Of a DNA stretch of 64,000 bases, positions 24,965-32,775 are shown piece by piece. Numbering within the stretch: position 1 is the first letter of the stretch; the number at the start of each line of letters is the position of its first letter. Location: assembly GCF_051535235.1 (NCBI RefSeq), contig NZ_JBPPLZ010000004.1, positions 310,001 through 374,000 of the forward strand. Direction: 5' to 3'. The position numbers were made by a program, and so were the translations under genes. The notes beneath the pieces were generated by a model. It was given only the letters and a program-made list of their open reading frames with translations, was not told where the DNA came from and did not search any database. Source of the stretch: Nitrobacter sp051535235 (GTDB lineage Bacteria; Pseudomonadota; Alphaproteobacteria; Rhizobiales; Xanthobacteraceae).

Positions 24965-26854
24965 ATGACTATGTCTTGTTATGCCGAACTACTAAAACGA
25001 CCTTGCCTCCACGCCATCATGGAGGGGCACCAATATACGCTACCACCGCATGACGTGCAGCTAAGCACGTCGCTGTCGCTCGACACTCTGTTCGCATGGG
25101 CGGACCATGCTGCCGAGCACTTCCCGGTTACCTGCAACAGTTTCGACATTCGAGACTTCACTTGGGACCTTCGCAGGCTTGTGCCCGATAAAGAGCAGGC
25201 ATGGAACGTCATTATCCCGGCACTGGAAAGCTGGATGCCTGACCACGATTGGGACGCGATGTGGGATGCTGCTGATCGGCCGGAACGTGAGAGCGATTGC
25301 CTGATCATCAACGACCTTTGCTCGATCTATCACAGCGATGACGCGCATTGGTACTGGACGATGCCAGGTCAGGCAGGCAGGCCAGCCAAAAATGATTTTT
25401 GGGAAAATCTCAAACTGGAAGACGCGGACCGCAAGGTTCTGTCCGCGCTGTTCGTAGATTGTGAAAATGAATTAATTGAAGAGTTAAGCGCCGTGGAAAA
25501 GCCGTCTGCGACCGAACGTATGAATAAGACCATGGAGGAGTTCGATAAAAACAATACCACAAACAAGGTCCAGTACGATGAATTTTGGTGCTACTCGCCG
25601 ACACATCAATTCATCTTCACACCGACTGGCGAAATGTGGACGGCAGCGACAATCGATTCACGCCTGGCGCCGATGTTTCCGTTTGCGGGTGCGAAAAAGC
25701 CATGGCCTGCATCCAAGATCCTGACGCAGCAACGCGCCGTCGACCAGGTAACATGGGCACCTGGGATGCCGCAAATCATCAAAGACAAGCTGATTAGTGA
25801 TGGTGGATGGTTCGACCGACCCGACAGTCGCGTTTACAATCTGTATCGCCCGCCGACGATCAAGCCGAAGGTTGGCGACGCGTCACCGTGGTTGAACCAC
25901 GTCAAGCACCTCTATCCGAACGAGTGGCAGCACATCGTTGCGTGGCTGGCGAACCGCGTGCAACGACCCGGAGAGAAAATCAATCACGCCATCGTGCTGG
26001 GCGGTCCGCAGGGCATCGGCAAAGACAGTCTGTTGCAGCCCGTGGCGCAAGCGATCGGTCCGTGGAACTGTTCGGAAATCTCGCCGAGATCGGCCGTTGG
26101 GCGGTTCAATGGTTTCGTCAAAAGCGTGATCCTGCGCATCAGCGAGGCGCGGGACCGCGGCGAGCAGGCAGACCAGTACGAACTCTATGAGGCTACGAAA
26201 ACCTATATCGCCGGGCCGCCCGACGTATTGAGGTGCGACGAGAAGAACCTGAAAGAGCACATGGTCCAGAACGTCATGGGCGTCGTAATGACGACCAACC
26301 ACAAGGACGGCCTGTATCTGCCTGCCGACGATCGCCGACATTTTGTCTGTTGGTCGAATTTGACCAAAGAGGATTTCGCCGCCGAATATTGGAACGAATT
26401 ATGGGGTTGGTTCGGCAAGGGCGGAAACGAGATCGTGGCCCGCTACTTGGCCCGCTACGATCTGAGCGGCTTCAACCCTAAGGCGCCACCGCCAAAGACT
26501 GATGCCTTCTGGACAATGGTCGATATTGGCAGGCCACCGGAAGATGCCGAGATGGCGGACGCTATCGACGCGCTCGGCAAGCCCGATGCCGTGACACTGG
26601 CGATGATTATGCCAAGGGTTGCCCATGGGTTTGGCGAGTGGCTGCGCGATCGCAGGAACGCCCGCAAGATAAAGCACCGCTTCGAAGCGTGCGATTACGT
26701 CGCGGTGCGCAATCCTGACGACAAGCGCGATGGGTTGTGGCGAGGCGCTTGGGGTCGACAGACGGTCTATGTGCGTAAGATGCTATCGCCGAAAGATCAG
26801 ATTGAGGCGGCTCGACGTTTAACCACAAGGCCATTGTCACCACCATCGTATTGA
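24965..26854 (+). CDS. DUF5906-type replicative helicase / primase-helicase
   Basis: A 629-aa P-loop ATPase. The C-terminal helicase domain has Walker A as LGGPQGIGKDSLLQPVAQAI (GKD instead of GKS/T, as is common in DUF5906 proteins), a Walker B-like VILRISEARD, and the sensor region VVMTTNHKDGLYLPADDRRH. The N-terminal 200 residues are acidic and lack a clear primase-polymerase motif. It is probably the replication protein of the element, analogous in role to the P4 alpha protein (inference). ATG 24965 with GGAG upstream is favoured over GTG 24929. Confidence 0.78.
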   Translation: MTMSCYAELLKRPCLHAIMEGHQYTLPPHDVQLSTSLSLDTLFAWADHAAEHFPVTCNSFDIRDFTWDLRRLVPDKEQAWNVIIPALESWMPDHDWDAMWDAADRPERESDCLIINDLCSIYHSDDAHWYWTMPGQAGRPAKNDFWENLKLEDADRKVLSALFVDCENELIEELSAVEKPSATERMNKTMEEFDKNNTTNKVQYDEFWCYSPTHQFIFTPTGEMWTAATIDSRLAPMFPFAGAKKPWPASKILTQQRAVDQVTWAPGMPQIIKDKLISDGGWFDRPDSRVYNLYRPPTIKPKVGDASPWLNHVKHLYPNEWQHIVAWLANRVQRPGEKINHAIVLGGPQGIGKDSLLQPVAQAIGPWNCSEISPRSAVGRFNGFVKSVILRISEARDRGEQADQYELYEATKTYIAGPPDVLRCDEKNLKEHMVQNVMGVVMTTNHKDGLYLPADDRRHFVCWSNLTKEDFAAEYWNELWGWFGKGGNEIVARYLARYDLSGFNPKAPPPKTDAFWTMVDIGRPPEDAEMADAIDALGKPDAVTLAMIMPRVAHGFGEWLRDRRNARKIKHRFEACDYVAVRNPDDKRDGLWRGAWGRQTVYVRKMLSPKDQIEAARRLTTRPLSPPSY

Positions 26855-26855
26855 T

Positions 26856-27024
26856 TGGCGGTGTTGGCGGTGTTGGCGGTGATTTCTATCCTGCTCATTG
26901 GTGATTTACATCCAGACCTCCATCTTACAAAAACTCGAAATTACAAGTTGACAAGGTGAATAGGACAGGAATCGAAAACGTATAGGCAGGATAGAAATCA
27001 CCGCCAACACCGCCAACACCGCCA
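26856..27024. repeat. Perfect 39-bp inverted repeat with 9-bp iterons (origin candidate)
   Basis: Arms at 26856-26894 and 26986-27024 are perfect reverse complements of 39 bp around a 91-bp AT-rich centre. Each arm carries three tandem 9-mers (tggcggtgt, tggcggtgt, tggcggtga), six in total, followed by tttctatcctgc. It begins two nt after the helicase stop (24965-26854). The AT-rich centre, iterons and position fit a replication origin. An extreme terminator or operator pair are alternatives. No gene is seen in 26855-27252. Confidence 0.75.
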
Positions 27025-27170
27025 CGCCTTCGATGATGTCGACCATTTGGATTCACTGCGCACAAAACGAAACCGCCCCTGAATCCGGTCCGAAAAGCAC
27101 CTAAAACCACGAAACCCGTGATAATTAGTCACGTGGTCACATTCAAAAATCCTCGTAGAATTGCTATAAA

Positions 27171-27220
27171 TTGACAAATTTTCTATTTCATAGTACATTA
27201 GGGCCACATAGGGGCCACAT
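27171..27220 (+). promoter_or_regulatory. Strong sigma-70-like promoter overlapped by two operator copies
   Basis: -35 TTGACA (27171-27176), 17-bp spacer, -10 TACATT (27194-27199). Directly after it lie agggccacat (27200-27209) and ggggccacat (27211-27220), 11 bp apart and covering the expected start point. The same 10-mer is found upstream of int and of the right-end gene. Confidence 0.65.
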
Positions 27221-27252
27221 GACTATTGATTGCGCCGTAAATTTGCGAGTTT

Positions 27253-27903
27253 TTGATCTTGGGTAAGAGAGGCACCCGTTGCACGGTTTGCGACCACGAC
27301 CATCGTCATCAGATTGAGATCGGGCTGACGCATGGCGTCGCTGCCCGCGTCCTTGGTGATCGCTTCAAACTATCGAAGGACGCCATTCTCCGCCACGCCC
27401 GGAACCATCTGACGCCGGCGCAGCGTGCCGCCATCCTGTCGGCACAGAAACCCGCTGCGATCGATTTGGAGGCGCTGCGAACGACTGAGAGCGAGGGCTT
27501 GATCGCCAGCCTCGTCGCCCAGCGTGCCCGGCTCCTAGTCAAGGCAGACTTCGCTGCCGAGCACGGCGACATCAAGGGTAGTGTGGCCGCAGAGAACGCT
27601 ATCACAGCGAACTTGACGTTGGTCGCTAAGATGTTGGGCCAATTGGTCCAGGTTCACGACGTCCGGCACACCAATTTGCTCGTGTCACCTGACTATTTGA
27701 GATTACGATCGACGCTGATTGCGGCGCTGAGGCCGTTCCCTGACGCAGCGCGGGCTGTGGGTGCCGCGTTGCACCGGCTGGAAAGCGATGCCGCCACCGA
27801 CATCACTGCGACTGCAGGCAAGGGTAGGGCCCGTGCGGAGCCTGTCCTGATTGAGCATGAGCAGGCCCCACCTGTCACCGTACTGCCGCCACCGCCATGC
27901 TGA
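27253..27903 (+). CDS. Zinc-finger/HTH protein, putative small terminase
   Basis: A 216-aa protein with an N-terminal CTVCDHDHRHQIEIGLTHGV knuckle, then RFKLSKDAILRHARNHLTPA, which looks like an HTH with a second zinc-binding His. The central helical part is EGLIASLVAQRARLLVKADF. Such proteins commonly precede the large terminase in rhizobial prophages, which suggests DNA recognition for packaging (inference). The start is TTG 27253 or TTG 27259 (GKRGTRC). The 3' end overlaps the next gene (ATGCTGA). Confidence 0.6.
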   Translation: MILGKRGTRCTVCDHDHRHQIEIGLTHGVAARVLGDRFKLSKDAILRHARNHLTPAQRAAILSAQKPAAIDLEALRTTESEGLIASLVAQRARLLVKADFAAEHGDIKGSVAAENAITANLTLVAKMLGQLVQVHDVRHTNLLVSPDYLRLRSTLIAALRPFPDAARAVGAALHRLESDAATDITATAGKGRARAEPVLIEHEQAPPVTVLPPPPC

Positions 27904-28100
27904 CCCCACGGAGAGAACCCTTGCCCCCGAAACATCTTCCCGACGCTTACCGCGGCTTGAACTACGAACAGGCTTCCCGAAAGGGTCTTGAATTGGTGAC
28001 AGAGGCGGCGGGCACGCAGCGATGGTGCCATTACGTCGACGCCCTGGTCGCTTTGCGCGACACCATGCGCCAGTCTAGCCGCGAGCCGGTCGCCTTCTGA
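27897..28100 (+). CDS. Small protein in packaging operon, 67 aa
   Basis: PPKHLPDAYRGLNYEQASRK ... CHYVDALVALRDTMRQSSRE. It overlaps the upstream gene by 7 nt and the downstream terminase by 1 nt (TGATG), so it is part of a tightly coupled four-gene operon. Function unknown. Confidence 0.55.
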   Translation: MLTPRREPLPPKHLPDAYRGLNYEQASRKGLELVTEAAGTQRWCHYVDALVALRDTMRQSSREPVAF

Positions 28101-28858
28101 TGCTGATGGCCCGCGACATGGCGCGGTCACTGGATCCGGCGCTGCTCGCACGAGACGCGGATATCACCTTGGACGAGTGGCAGGCCGACTTCGTCCGATC
28201 CGACAAGCCGCAGACCGCCATGCTGATCCCGCGCCAGCACGGTAAGACCGAGGCTAGCGTCATCAAGTCGCTATCCGTCGCGACCACGGAGCCGGGAAGC
28301 CTGATCTTGATCGCCTCGCCGGCGCAACGGCTTTCCGATGAATTCGTGCTTCGCGCTCGCACCACGTACAATCGCATTGAGGATGCCCCGTCATTGGTCG
28401 GCGACGCCGCCCGCCGCATCGAATTCGATAACGGCAGTCGCCTGCTCGCACTCCCTGGTGATAACGACGGTGACACCATCCGCGGCCTGGCAAATGTGCG
28501 CCTGGCCATCATCGATGAGGCGGCCCGATGCTCTGACGCGTTGATTGCAGCCATTCGACCGATGTTAGCGACGAACAAGCGGGGTCAACTGGTTTACCTG
28601 TCGACCCCCAAGGGCAAGCGAGGCTCTTTCTTCGAGACGTGGACGTCGAACGATCCAGAGTGGCACCGCATTCAAGTTGAACTCGGATCCTGCTCGCGCA
28701 TCACACCGGAATTCCTGGCGCGCGAACGCAAGAACTTAGGCGAGACGAAATTCCGCGAAGAATACCTCTGCGAATTTCTTGACAACATCGACAACGCCTT
28801 CCCAACCACCGTCATCGAACGCGCATTTACGAGCGAGGTTGAACCAATATGGGCTTAG
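28100..28858 (+). CDS. Terminase large subunit, ATPase part
   Basis: A 252-aa packaging motor ATPase domain. Walker A-like MLIPRQHGKTEASVIKSLS (R-x-x-GKT), Walker B LAIIDEAAR and coupling motif YLSTPKGKRGSFFETW are all visible. The frame ends at TAG 28858 after FTSEVEPIW, where full-length terminases continue into the nuclease domain. That domain follows in the -1 frame from 28849 with a 10-nt overlap. Separate subunits made by stop-start translation, or a frameshift mutation, are the options. Confidence 0.8.
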   Translation: MLMARDMARSLDPALLARDADITLDEWQADFVRSDKPQTAMLIPRQHGKTEASVIKSLSVATTEPGSLILIASPAQRLSDEFVLRARTTYNRIEDAPSLVGDAARRIEFDNGSRLLALPGDNDGDTIRGLANVRLAIIDEAARCSDALIAAIRPMLATNKRGQLVYLSTPKGKRGSFFETWTSNDPEWHRIQVELGSCSRITPEFLARERKNLGETKFREEYLCEFLDNIDNAFPTTVIERAFTSEVEPIWA

Positions 28859-29502
28859 CCCCCTACGGACGCGAAGAAATCAACGAATGGGTTCTGGCTG
28901 CGGATATCGGTCAGAGCAACGACCCGACTGCGATCTGCGTCATGCAGCATCAGATCGTGCAGCACAGGAACATCGATGAAATTACCCGCATTAGCGAGCA
29001 CTTCGATGTGAGATACCTCCAACGCCTTCCCTTGGGCATGAATTACGTGGACCAGGTTGTCGAAGTACGCCGCCTGCTTGCCCGTCCGCCGCTATGTGAT
29101 GGCTGTTCATTTGTGATCGACAACACCGGCGTCGGCCGTGCTGTTGGCGATCTATTCGACGAAGCCGGCATGTTGCCGACAAAAGTGTCGATTACCGCTG
29201 GCAACGAGCAAACAAGGATCGATCATCAGCACTGGCACGTCCCTAAGGGAATTCTAATCTCGACTCTGGATGCTCGTCTCCATCTTGGCGAGTTGCGTAT
29301 CGCTGCGGATCTGATGGAAGCTGGCCCACTTAAAGACGAGATGAAGGACTTCCAGCGGAAGGTAAGCGCAGCGGGAAGAACCCAGTGGGAAGCGCGCGTC
29401 GGAAAGCACGACGACCTCGTCCTGGCCGTTGCTCTGGCTTTGTGGTCATTCGTTGGACAGCCGAAATTCGAGATCGTAACCGCACCGCTTGATTTCTATT
29501 AG
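28849..29502 (+). CDS. Terminase large subunit, nuclease part
   Basis: A 217-aa RNase H-fold nuclease domain. LAADIGQSNDPTAICVM carries the first metal Asp, CSFVIDNTGVGRAV the second acidic strand, and GKHDDLVLAVALALW the terminal HDD motif. Its ATG overlaps the end of the ATPase ORF (ATGGGCTTAG) with GCGAGG about 10 nt upstream. All expected catalytic acids are present, so the split module may still work in trans. Confidence 0.78.
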   Translation: MGLAPYGREEINEWVLAADIGQSNDPTAICVMQHQIVQHRNIDEITRISEHFDVRYLQRLPLGMNYVDQVVEVRRLLARPPLCDGCSFVIDNTGVGRAVGDLFDEAGMLPTKVSITAGNEQTRIDHQHWHVPKGILISTLDARLHLGELRIAADLMEAGPLKDEMKDFQRKVSAAGRTQWEARVGKHDDLVLAVALALWSFVGQPKFEIVTAPLDFY

Positions 29503-29526
29503 GTGGTTGTAGAAACCACAGTATGG

Positions 29527-30075
29527 TCAGTTAGGCGCTGCTGTGTAAGCGACCACGCTCTGCCAGCGGATATTCATCAATCCGGTTTCCGTGTCGGCAG
29601 TGAAGAACTCGCCCCCGTCATGAACGAACGCCTCAACCTTTTTCAGTCCCGACCAGCTCTTTGCTCCATCATCCTCCACACGCCATAGATTTGGGTTGGG
29701 TTGATCTCTGTTAATAACGCGACCGAACGGGAAGACGCGACCGGTTCTGCGCAGTGAAAGGTGTTTTTGATCTGCTTCGAGCAGCATCTGGAAACCCTTT
29801 TTGCGCGCAGATGACGATAGCGCGCCTTCGATCAATCCAAGCGCCGCGCCGGCACCGATGGCCCATCCGGGTGATCCCAAAAATCCAATGCCTGAGGAGA
29901 CGCCGCCTATTTTGGATAGGGCTATTTCGCGTAGTTTCGTAATCTCCGAGACCATCTCGACGGGATACAAAGTGATGCCACGAAGTTTCAGCAATTGGCC
30001 GGACGTGAGCAGAACGACGCCGACTTCCGTAATTGGTGCCTTTGAGCCTCCTTCTAACTGCTGCCGATCTTTCAA
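29527..30075 (-). CDS. Hypothetical protein with Gly-rich hydrophobic segment
   Basis: A 182-aa protein. After a short polar start, the N-terminal domain reads PITEVGVVLLTSGQLLKLRG, then a Gly/Ala-rich hydrophobic segment (GIGFLGSPGWAIGAGAALGL) that could insert in a membrane or form a glycine-zipper helix. The C-terminal domain contains SLRRTGRVFPFGRVINRDQP and DGGEFFTADTETGLMNIRW. TTG 30075 is chosen because GGAGGGG stands 7 nt upstream; the frame stays open to 30135. It is a lone minus-strand gene between packaging and cargo regions. Confidence 0.55.
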   Translation of the reverse strand: MKDRQQLEGGSKAPITEVGVVLLTSGQLLKLRGITLYPVEMVSEITKLREIALSKIGGVSSGIGFLGSPGWAIGAGAALGLIEGALSSSARKKGFQMLLEADQKHLSLRRTGRVFPFGRVINRDQPNPNLWRVEDDGAKSWSGLKKVEAFVHDGGEFFTADTETGLMNIRWQSVVAYTAAPN

Positions 30076-30102
30076 TTGGTTACCCCTCCGACGATCGTTG
30101 CG

Positions 30103-30132
30103 TTGACAAACTCCATCGGTGTAGTTTGTCAA
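30103..30132. promoter_or_regulatory. Dyad operator with two divergent TTGACA boxes
   Basis: ttgacaaact (30103-30112) and agtttgtcaa (30123-30132) are perfect 10-bp inverted repeats separated by 10 bp. Each arm starts with a consensus -35 box. It lies just upstream of the TTG start at 30075. An operator or a divergent promoter are possible. Confidence 0.5.
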
Positions 30133-30267
30133 CAAAGATCAATGAAATCAAATACTTATTGACTTAGCATCCGACGTGGCGTAGGGTGTGTTTGTTCAGA
30201 AACGAACGCGGCCCGCCGCAGTGCTACCAACACCAAGACGGGCCTAACCCTCAAAATGGAGCGACCC

Positions 30268-30447
30268 ATGTCGAAGGATAGCCGTCAGAATAGCACCAAA
30301 ACAATAGATATGGATTTCGTCGCGCGCACAGTCCTGGTGCTCGCCAACGGTGTCGTGCTGGACGAAAAAGAACAGATCCTCGCCGCTGCGGAAGCACTGG
30401 CAAACGAATGCGGGATCGAGGTGCCCGATTTCGGTTTCGCGGCTTGA
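30268..30447 (+). CDS. Small hypothetical protein, 59 aa
   Basis: MSKDSRQNSTKTIDMDFVAR, then TVLVLANGVVLDEKEQILAA and a short helix ending ECGIEVPDFGFAA. ATG 30268 is preferred to 30256 because GGAG lies 6 nt before it. A possible promoter (TTGACT at 30159, TAGGGT at 30182, 17-bp spacer) lies upstream. Function unknown. Confidence 0.5.
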   Translation: MSKDSRQNSTKTIDMDFVARTVLVLANGVVLDEKEQILAAAEALANECGIEVPDFGFAA

Positions 30448-30458
30448 GGAAGGCGACG

Positions 30459-30682
30459 ATGGATATCGACGTACCGCCGCAGAGTACGAAAAATCGGGAG
30501 TTCATCAAACCGCGAGCGATGTCGTCGACACGGCCATCACTGATCTATGGGCTTTTTACTCGGCAGGACACTTCAGCCGGGAACACATCGGCGCGATCGT
30601 GGACAAGTACGTTCGATACGACGACGATGAGCCTTGGCCGCGTGATGACGTCGATTGGGGCAACGTGGTGCCGCTGAAGTGA
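30459..30682 (+). pseudogene. Frameshifted IVDKYV-motif gene
   Basis: ATG 30459 has an excellent AGGAAGG and opens MDIDVPPQSTKNREFIKPR, but that frame then degenerates. From about 30510 the second frame reads SDVVDTAITDLWAFYSAG and HIGAIVDKYVRYDDDEPWPR, which aligns with the intact host gene at 19037-19321 (SIVDKYVAYDEKDFPYLR). The second frame has no start codon of its own. A single frameshift between about 30500 and 30525 explains the pattern. Confidence 0.5.
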
Positions 30683-31056
30683 GCAGTCGGCGCGGGCGGC
30701 CGCGCTGAGTCGGATTAAACTTTGCAACACTCACCAAGTGGAAGAGAAGTCTGAGACGCATCGAAATCTGGCAATTTCGACTGTTTCTTCCATACTATGA
30801 ATTTCCTTGAGTAAACCGGCCGGCGCTTCTAATCATATCAGGATAGCGAAGTATCACCGAGAAATGTTGACCCACGCGGTTGCCATGCAATTTCGTATGC
30901 TCGTTTTGCAGGCGATGTCGTATCCATCGTCCATGTTCACTAGATGGCTGGCTTTCGTAAATTTTGTCCAGAGATTGTGACGCAACGCTTTGGACGAATG
31001 ACTGCAGTATAGTTGTTACCTTCTGCCTTTCCATTTCTCGGTTGAACCTGTCCCCC
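30683..31056. other. Region without a supported gene
   Basis: 374 AT-rich nt between the broken IVDKYV gene and the 3' end of the KAP NTPase. A 125-codon minus-strand frame crosses it (30795-31172) but lacks a ribosome-binding site and overlaps the NTPase. No hairpin with a T-run was found. Confidence 0.4.
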
Positions 31057-32259
31057 CTAAATCGGATAATCCAACGAGAACGCCCGCCCCCCCATCTTCG
31101 CAACAAAAGTTTTGAGATGCTCTGCGAAGTTTCCATTGAGGGGTAATGCTCCATGCATCTGGTAGGCAACAACGAGTGGGACCAGAATCACAAATTCGAT
31201 TTTGTGATCGATGCTCCAGGCAGTCACAAACGTTCGAATAATGTCGTATGCTTGTTCGATGTCGCGGGGAGCTAAATTGAAATAGTCAAAAGCTTCAATC
31301 AGAAATTTTAATGCCTCGTTATCGGGTGGCATCGATAGCTTATCCTCTGCGATAGACGCACGATTCCATAAATCTTCGATGAACTTCCGTCGCGATATCG
31401 GCTCAAAGTGATAGGCCCGATTAAAGAAGCGCGACAAATACCCTTCGCTGTCGAATTCTGCTCCATACACCGCACGGATCGAGTGTCTGAGTTGCTTCGT
31501 ATCGGTGGCGACGACGAACACAACTTGATCCAGTTCGAACAGATGCTTGATCCGCTCAAGCATCGCTATGGCGAATGGGGGTCGACAACGATCAAGTTCG
31601 TCGACAAAGACGAAAAGAGGCAATTTTTGTTTGCTGGATACCGCCTGCAGAAAGGCAGCTATGCTTGAGCGGAATGACGAGATTGTTCGTTTCCCTTGGC
31701 GGAATTTTTCGAGCAAGGCTTTTCCTTGCTGGTCAATAACTTCGCCAACCGATTTTGCAACCGAGGATGCGGCTTCTTTACCTGTTTCCGCGATTGAATC
31801 GCTGTCCATCAGTTCGCCGATCTTATCGGCTGCGTCACCGACGATTCTTTTCGTCGCTTGGACGACGACGCCTTTTAATCCGGCTATGGCGATCGCGCCG
31901 GCATTGCTCTTGACTGCATCCCAGGCTTTTTGAGCTTTACCTTTACCTTTGACGACTGGGGCCACGGCAACATCAATGCAGTCCATCACCGAGAGTAGAG
32001 GGTCATCGGCATGGTCGTCATTCCAGGCGTTAACCTCGGCGACTAAATAACCGTCCGCGCGAAGCATCTCCGCGAATCGACACAAAAAGAATGATTTGCC
32101 TTGCCCCCATTCGGCGTTGAGGTTCAAAACGTATGACGCGCGCTGACCGGCCGCTGTTTTTTCCGCTATCCTGTTGAGCAGGAAAGTTTTGAGGTATTCC
32201 GCTTGCTCAGCACGTCCGAGACGATCGTCGACCCAAATATCTTTCGCAATGTCGTGCAA
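31057..32259 (-). CDS. KAP-family P-loop NTPase
   Basis: A 400-aa member of the KAP NTPases. Walker A is NAEWGQGKSFFLCRF near residue 50 and Walker B is LFVFVDELDRCRPPF near 217, the diagnostic DELDRCRP. An insert between them (about 90-190) includes a weakly hydrophobic AGAIAIAGLKGVVVQ stretch; many KAP proteins have membrane helices here. VVFVVATDTKQLRHSI is the sensor strand. Starts with TTG 32259 behind AGGGGA. KAP proteins include PifA of plasmid F, which excludes phage T7, so a defence role is plausible but inferred. It closes an operon with two small genes. Confidence 0.82.
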   Translation of the reverse strand: MHDIAKDIWVDDRLGRAEQAEYLKTFLLNRIAEKTAAGQRASYVLNLNAEWGQGKSFFLCRFAEMLRADGYLVAEVNAWNDDHADDPLLSVMDCIDVAVAPVVKGKGKAQKAWDAVKSNAGAIAIAGLKGVVVQATKRIVGDAADKIGELMDSDSIAETGKEAASSVAKSVGEVIDQQGKALLEKFRQGKRTISSFRSSIAAFLQAVSSKQKLPLFVFVDELDRCRPPFAIAMLERIKHLFELDQVVFVVATDTKQLRHSIRAVYGAEFDSEGYLSRFFNRAYHFEPISRRKFIEDLWNRASIAEDKLSMPPDNEALKFLIEAFDYFNLAPRDIEQAYDIIRTFVTAWSIDHKIEFVILVPLVVAYQMHGALPLNGNFAEHLKTFVAKMGGRAFSLDYPI

Positions 32260-32278
32260 TCGTTTCCCCTTCGATCAA

Positions 32279-32437
32279 TCAATGTCTCGCGGCCAGGATG
32301 CAGGCGAATACGATCACTAGCGCCGCAACCCAACCGGCCCGTTGAATGATCTTCCGATCACGCCACGGCAGACGATTGAAGTCGCGTTCGTTGGTCAGTT
32401 CGTAATTCTCTTGCGAGCGCCAGCCCATCACTTTCAT
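32279..32437 (-). CDS. Small membrane protein, 52 aa
   Basis: MKVMGWRSQENYELTNERDF is a polar N-terminus, followed by LPWRDRKIIQRAG and a single transmembrane helix WVAALVIVFACILAARH. The start overlaps the upstream stop by ATGA, and the stop is 19 nt before the KAP start. This tight coupling and the clear helix support a real gene that falls below usual length cut-offs. It could anchor or sense for the KAP NTPase. Confidence 0.65.
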   Translation of the reverse strand: MKVMGWRSQENYELTNERDFNRLPWRDRKIIQRAGWVAALVIVFACILAARH

Positions 32438-32628
32438 CCAGAATAGCAGTTAAATCGTCCGTGTCTCACGCCGCGCCGATAGCCCTGCGAGATTTGCGTT
32501 TCCAGAAATTCGTTTGCCAGGATCAAAGCTCGAATCGTCGCGCGTAGATCGCCATCGCAAGCCTCGATTGCCTCTGCGACCGCGACTTCCAGACTGTCGC
32601 TTTCGTCCCGCTGTGGACCGGCTTGCAT
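32434..32628 (-). CDS. Small acidic/basic hypothetical protein, 64 aa
   Basis: MQAGPQRDESDSLEVAVAEA, then CDGDLRATIRALILANEFLE and a basic C-terminus GYRRGVRHGRFNCYSG. The frame is open to a TTG at 32688, but that TTG is more likely the -35 box TTGACT of the promoter, so ATG 32628 is chosen. First gene of the KAP operon, coupled by ATGA to the 52-aa gene. Confidence 0.6.
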   Translation of the reverse strand: MQAGPQRDESDSLEVAVAEAIEACDGDLRATIRALILANEFLETQISQGYRRGVRHGRFNCYSG

Positions 32629-32653
32629 GTCGCTGTTCCGTCTTGACCCGACG

Positions 32654-32688
32654 GGGAACATGTTCCCATTTTGTTCTAATGGAGTCAA
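32654..32688 (-). promoter_or_regulatory. KAP operon promoter with candidate LexA (SOS) box
   Basis: On the minus strand: -35 TTGACT (32688-32683), 17-bp spacer, weak -10 GAACAT. Between them lies GAAC-N7-GAAC (plus strand GTTC-N7-GTTC at 32662-32676), the LexA box consensus of alphaproteobacteria. The inner half is also part of a perfect 14-bp palindrome gggaacatgttccc (32654-32667). Confidence 0.5.
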
Positions 32689-32775
32689 GCAGCCCTAAGC
32701 GCCGTTTTCTGCCACCGTGGCAAGTTCACCAGGCCCAACGCGGGACTATTCGTCGTCAGCGACTCAAGCGCGATA

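Noticed and set aside
28840..28860. Programmed -1 ribosomal frameshift in the terminase
   Set aside because: No heptameric slippery sequence or downstream pseudoknot is seen; stop-start coupling at ATGGGCTTAG explains expression more simply.
31078..31092. Poly-G tracts near the 3' end of the KAP gene as a frameshift that hides a longer protein
   Set aside because: The alternative frame (30795-31172) gives an Arg/Ser-rich sequence without family features; the 400-aa product already covers the KAP domain.
32629..32688. TTG 32688 as start of the first KAP-operon gene
   Set aside because: The TTG is better explained as a -35 box, and the frame crosses the candidate LexA site; ATG 32628 is preferred.
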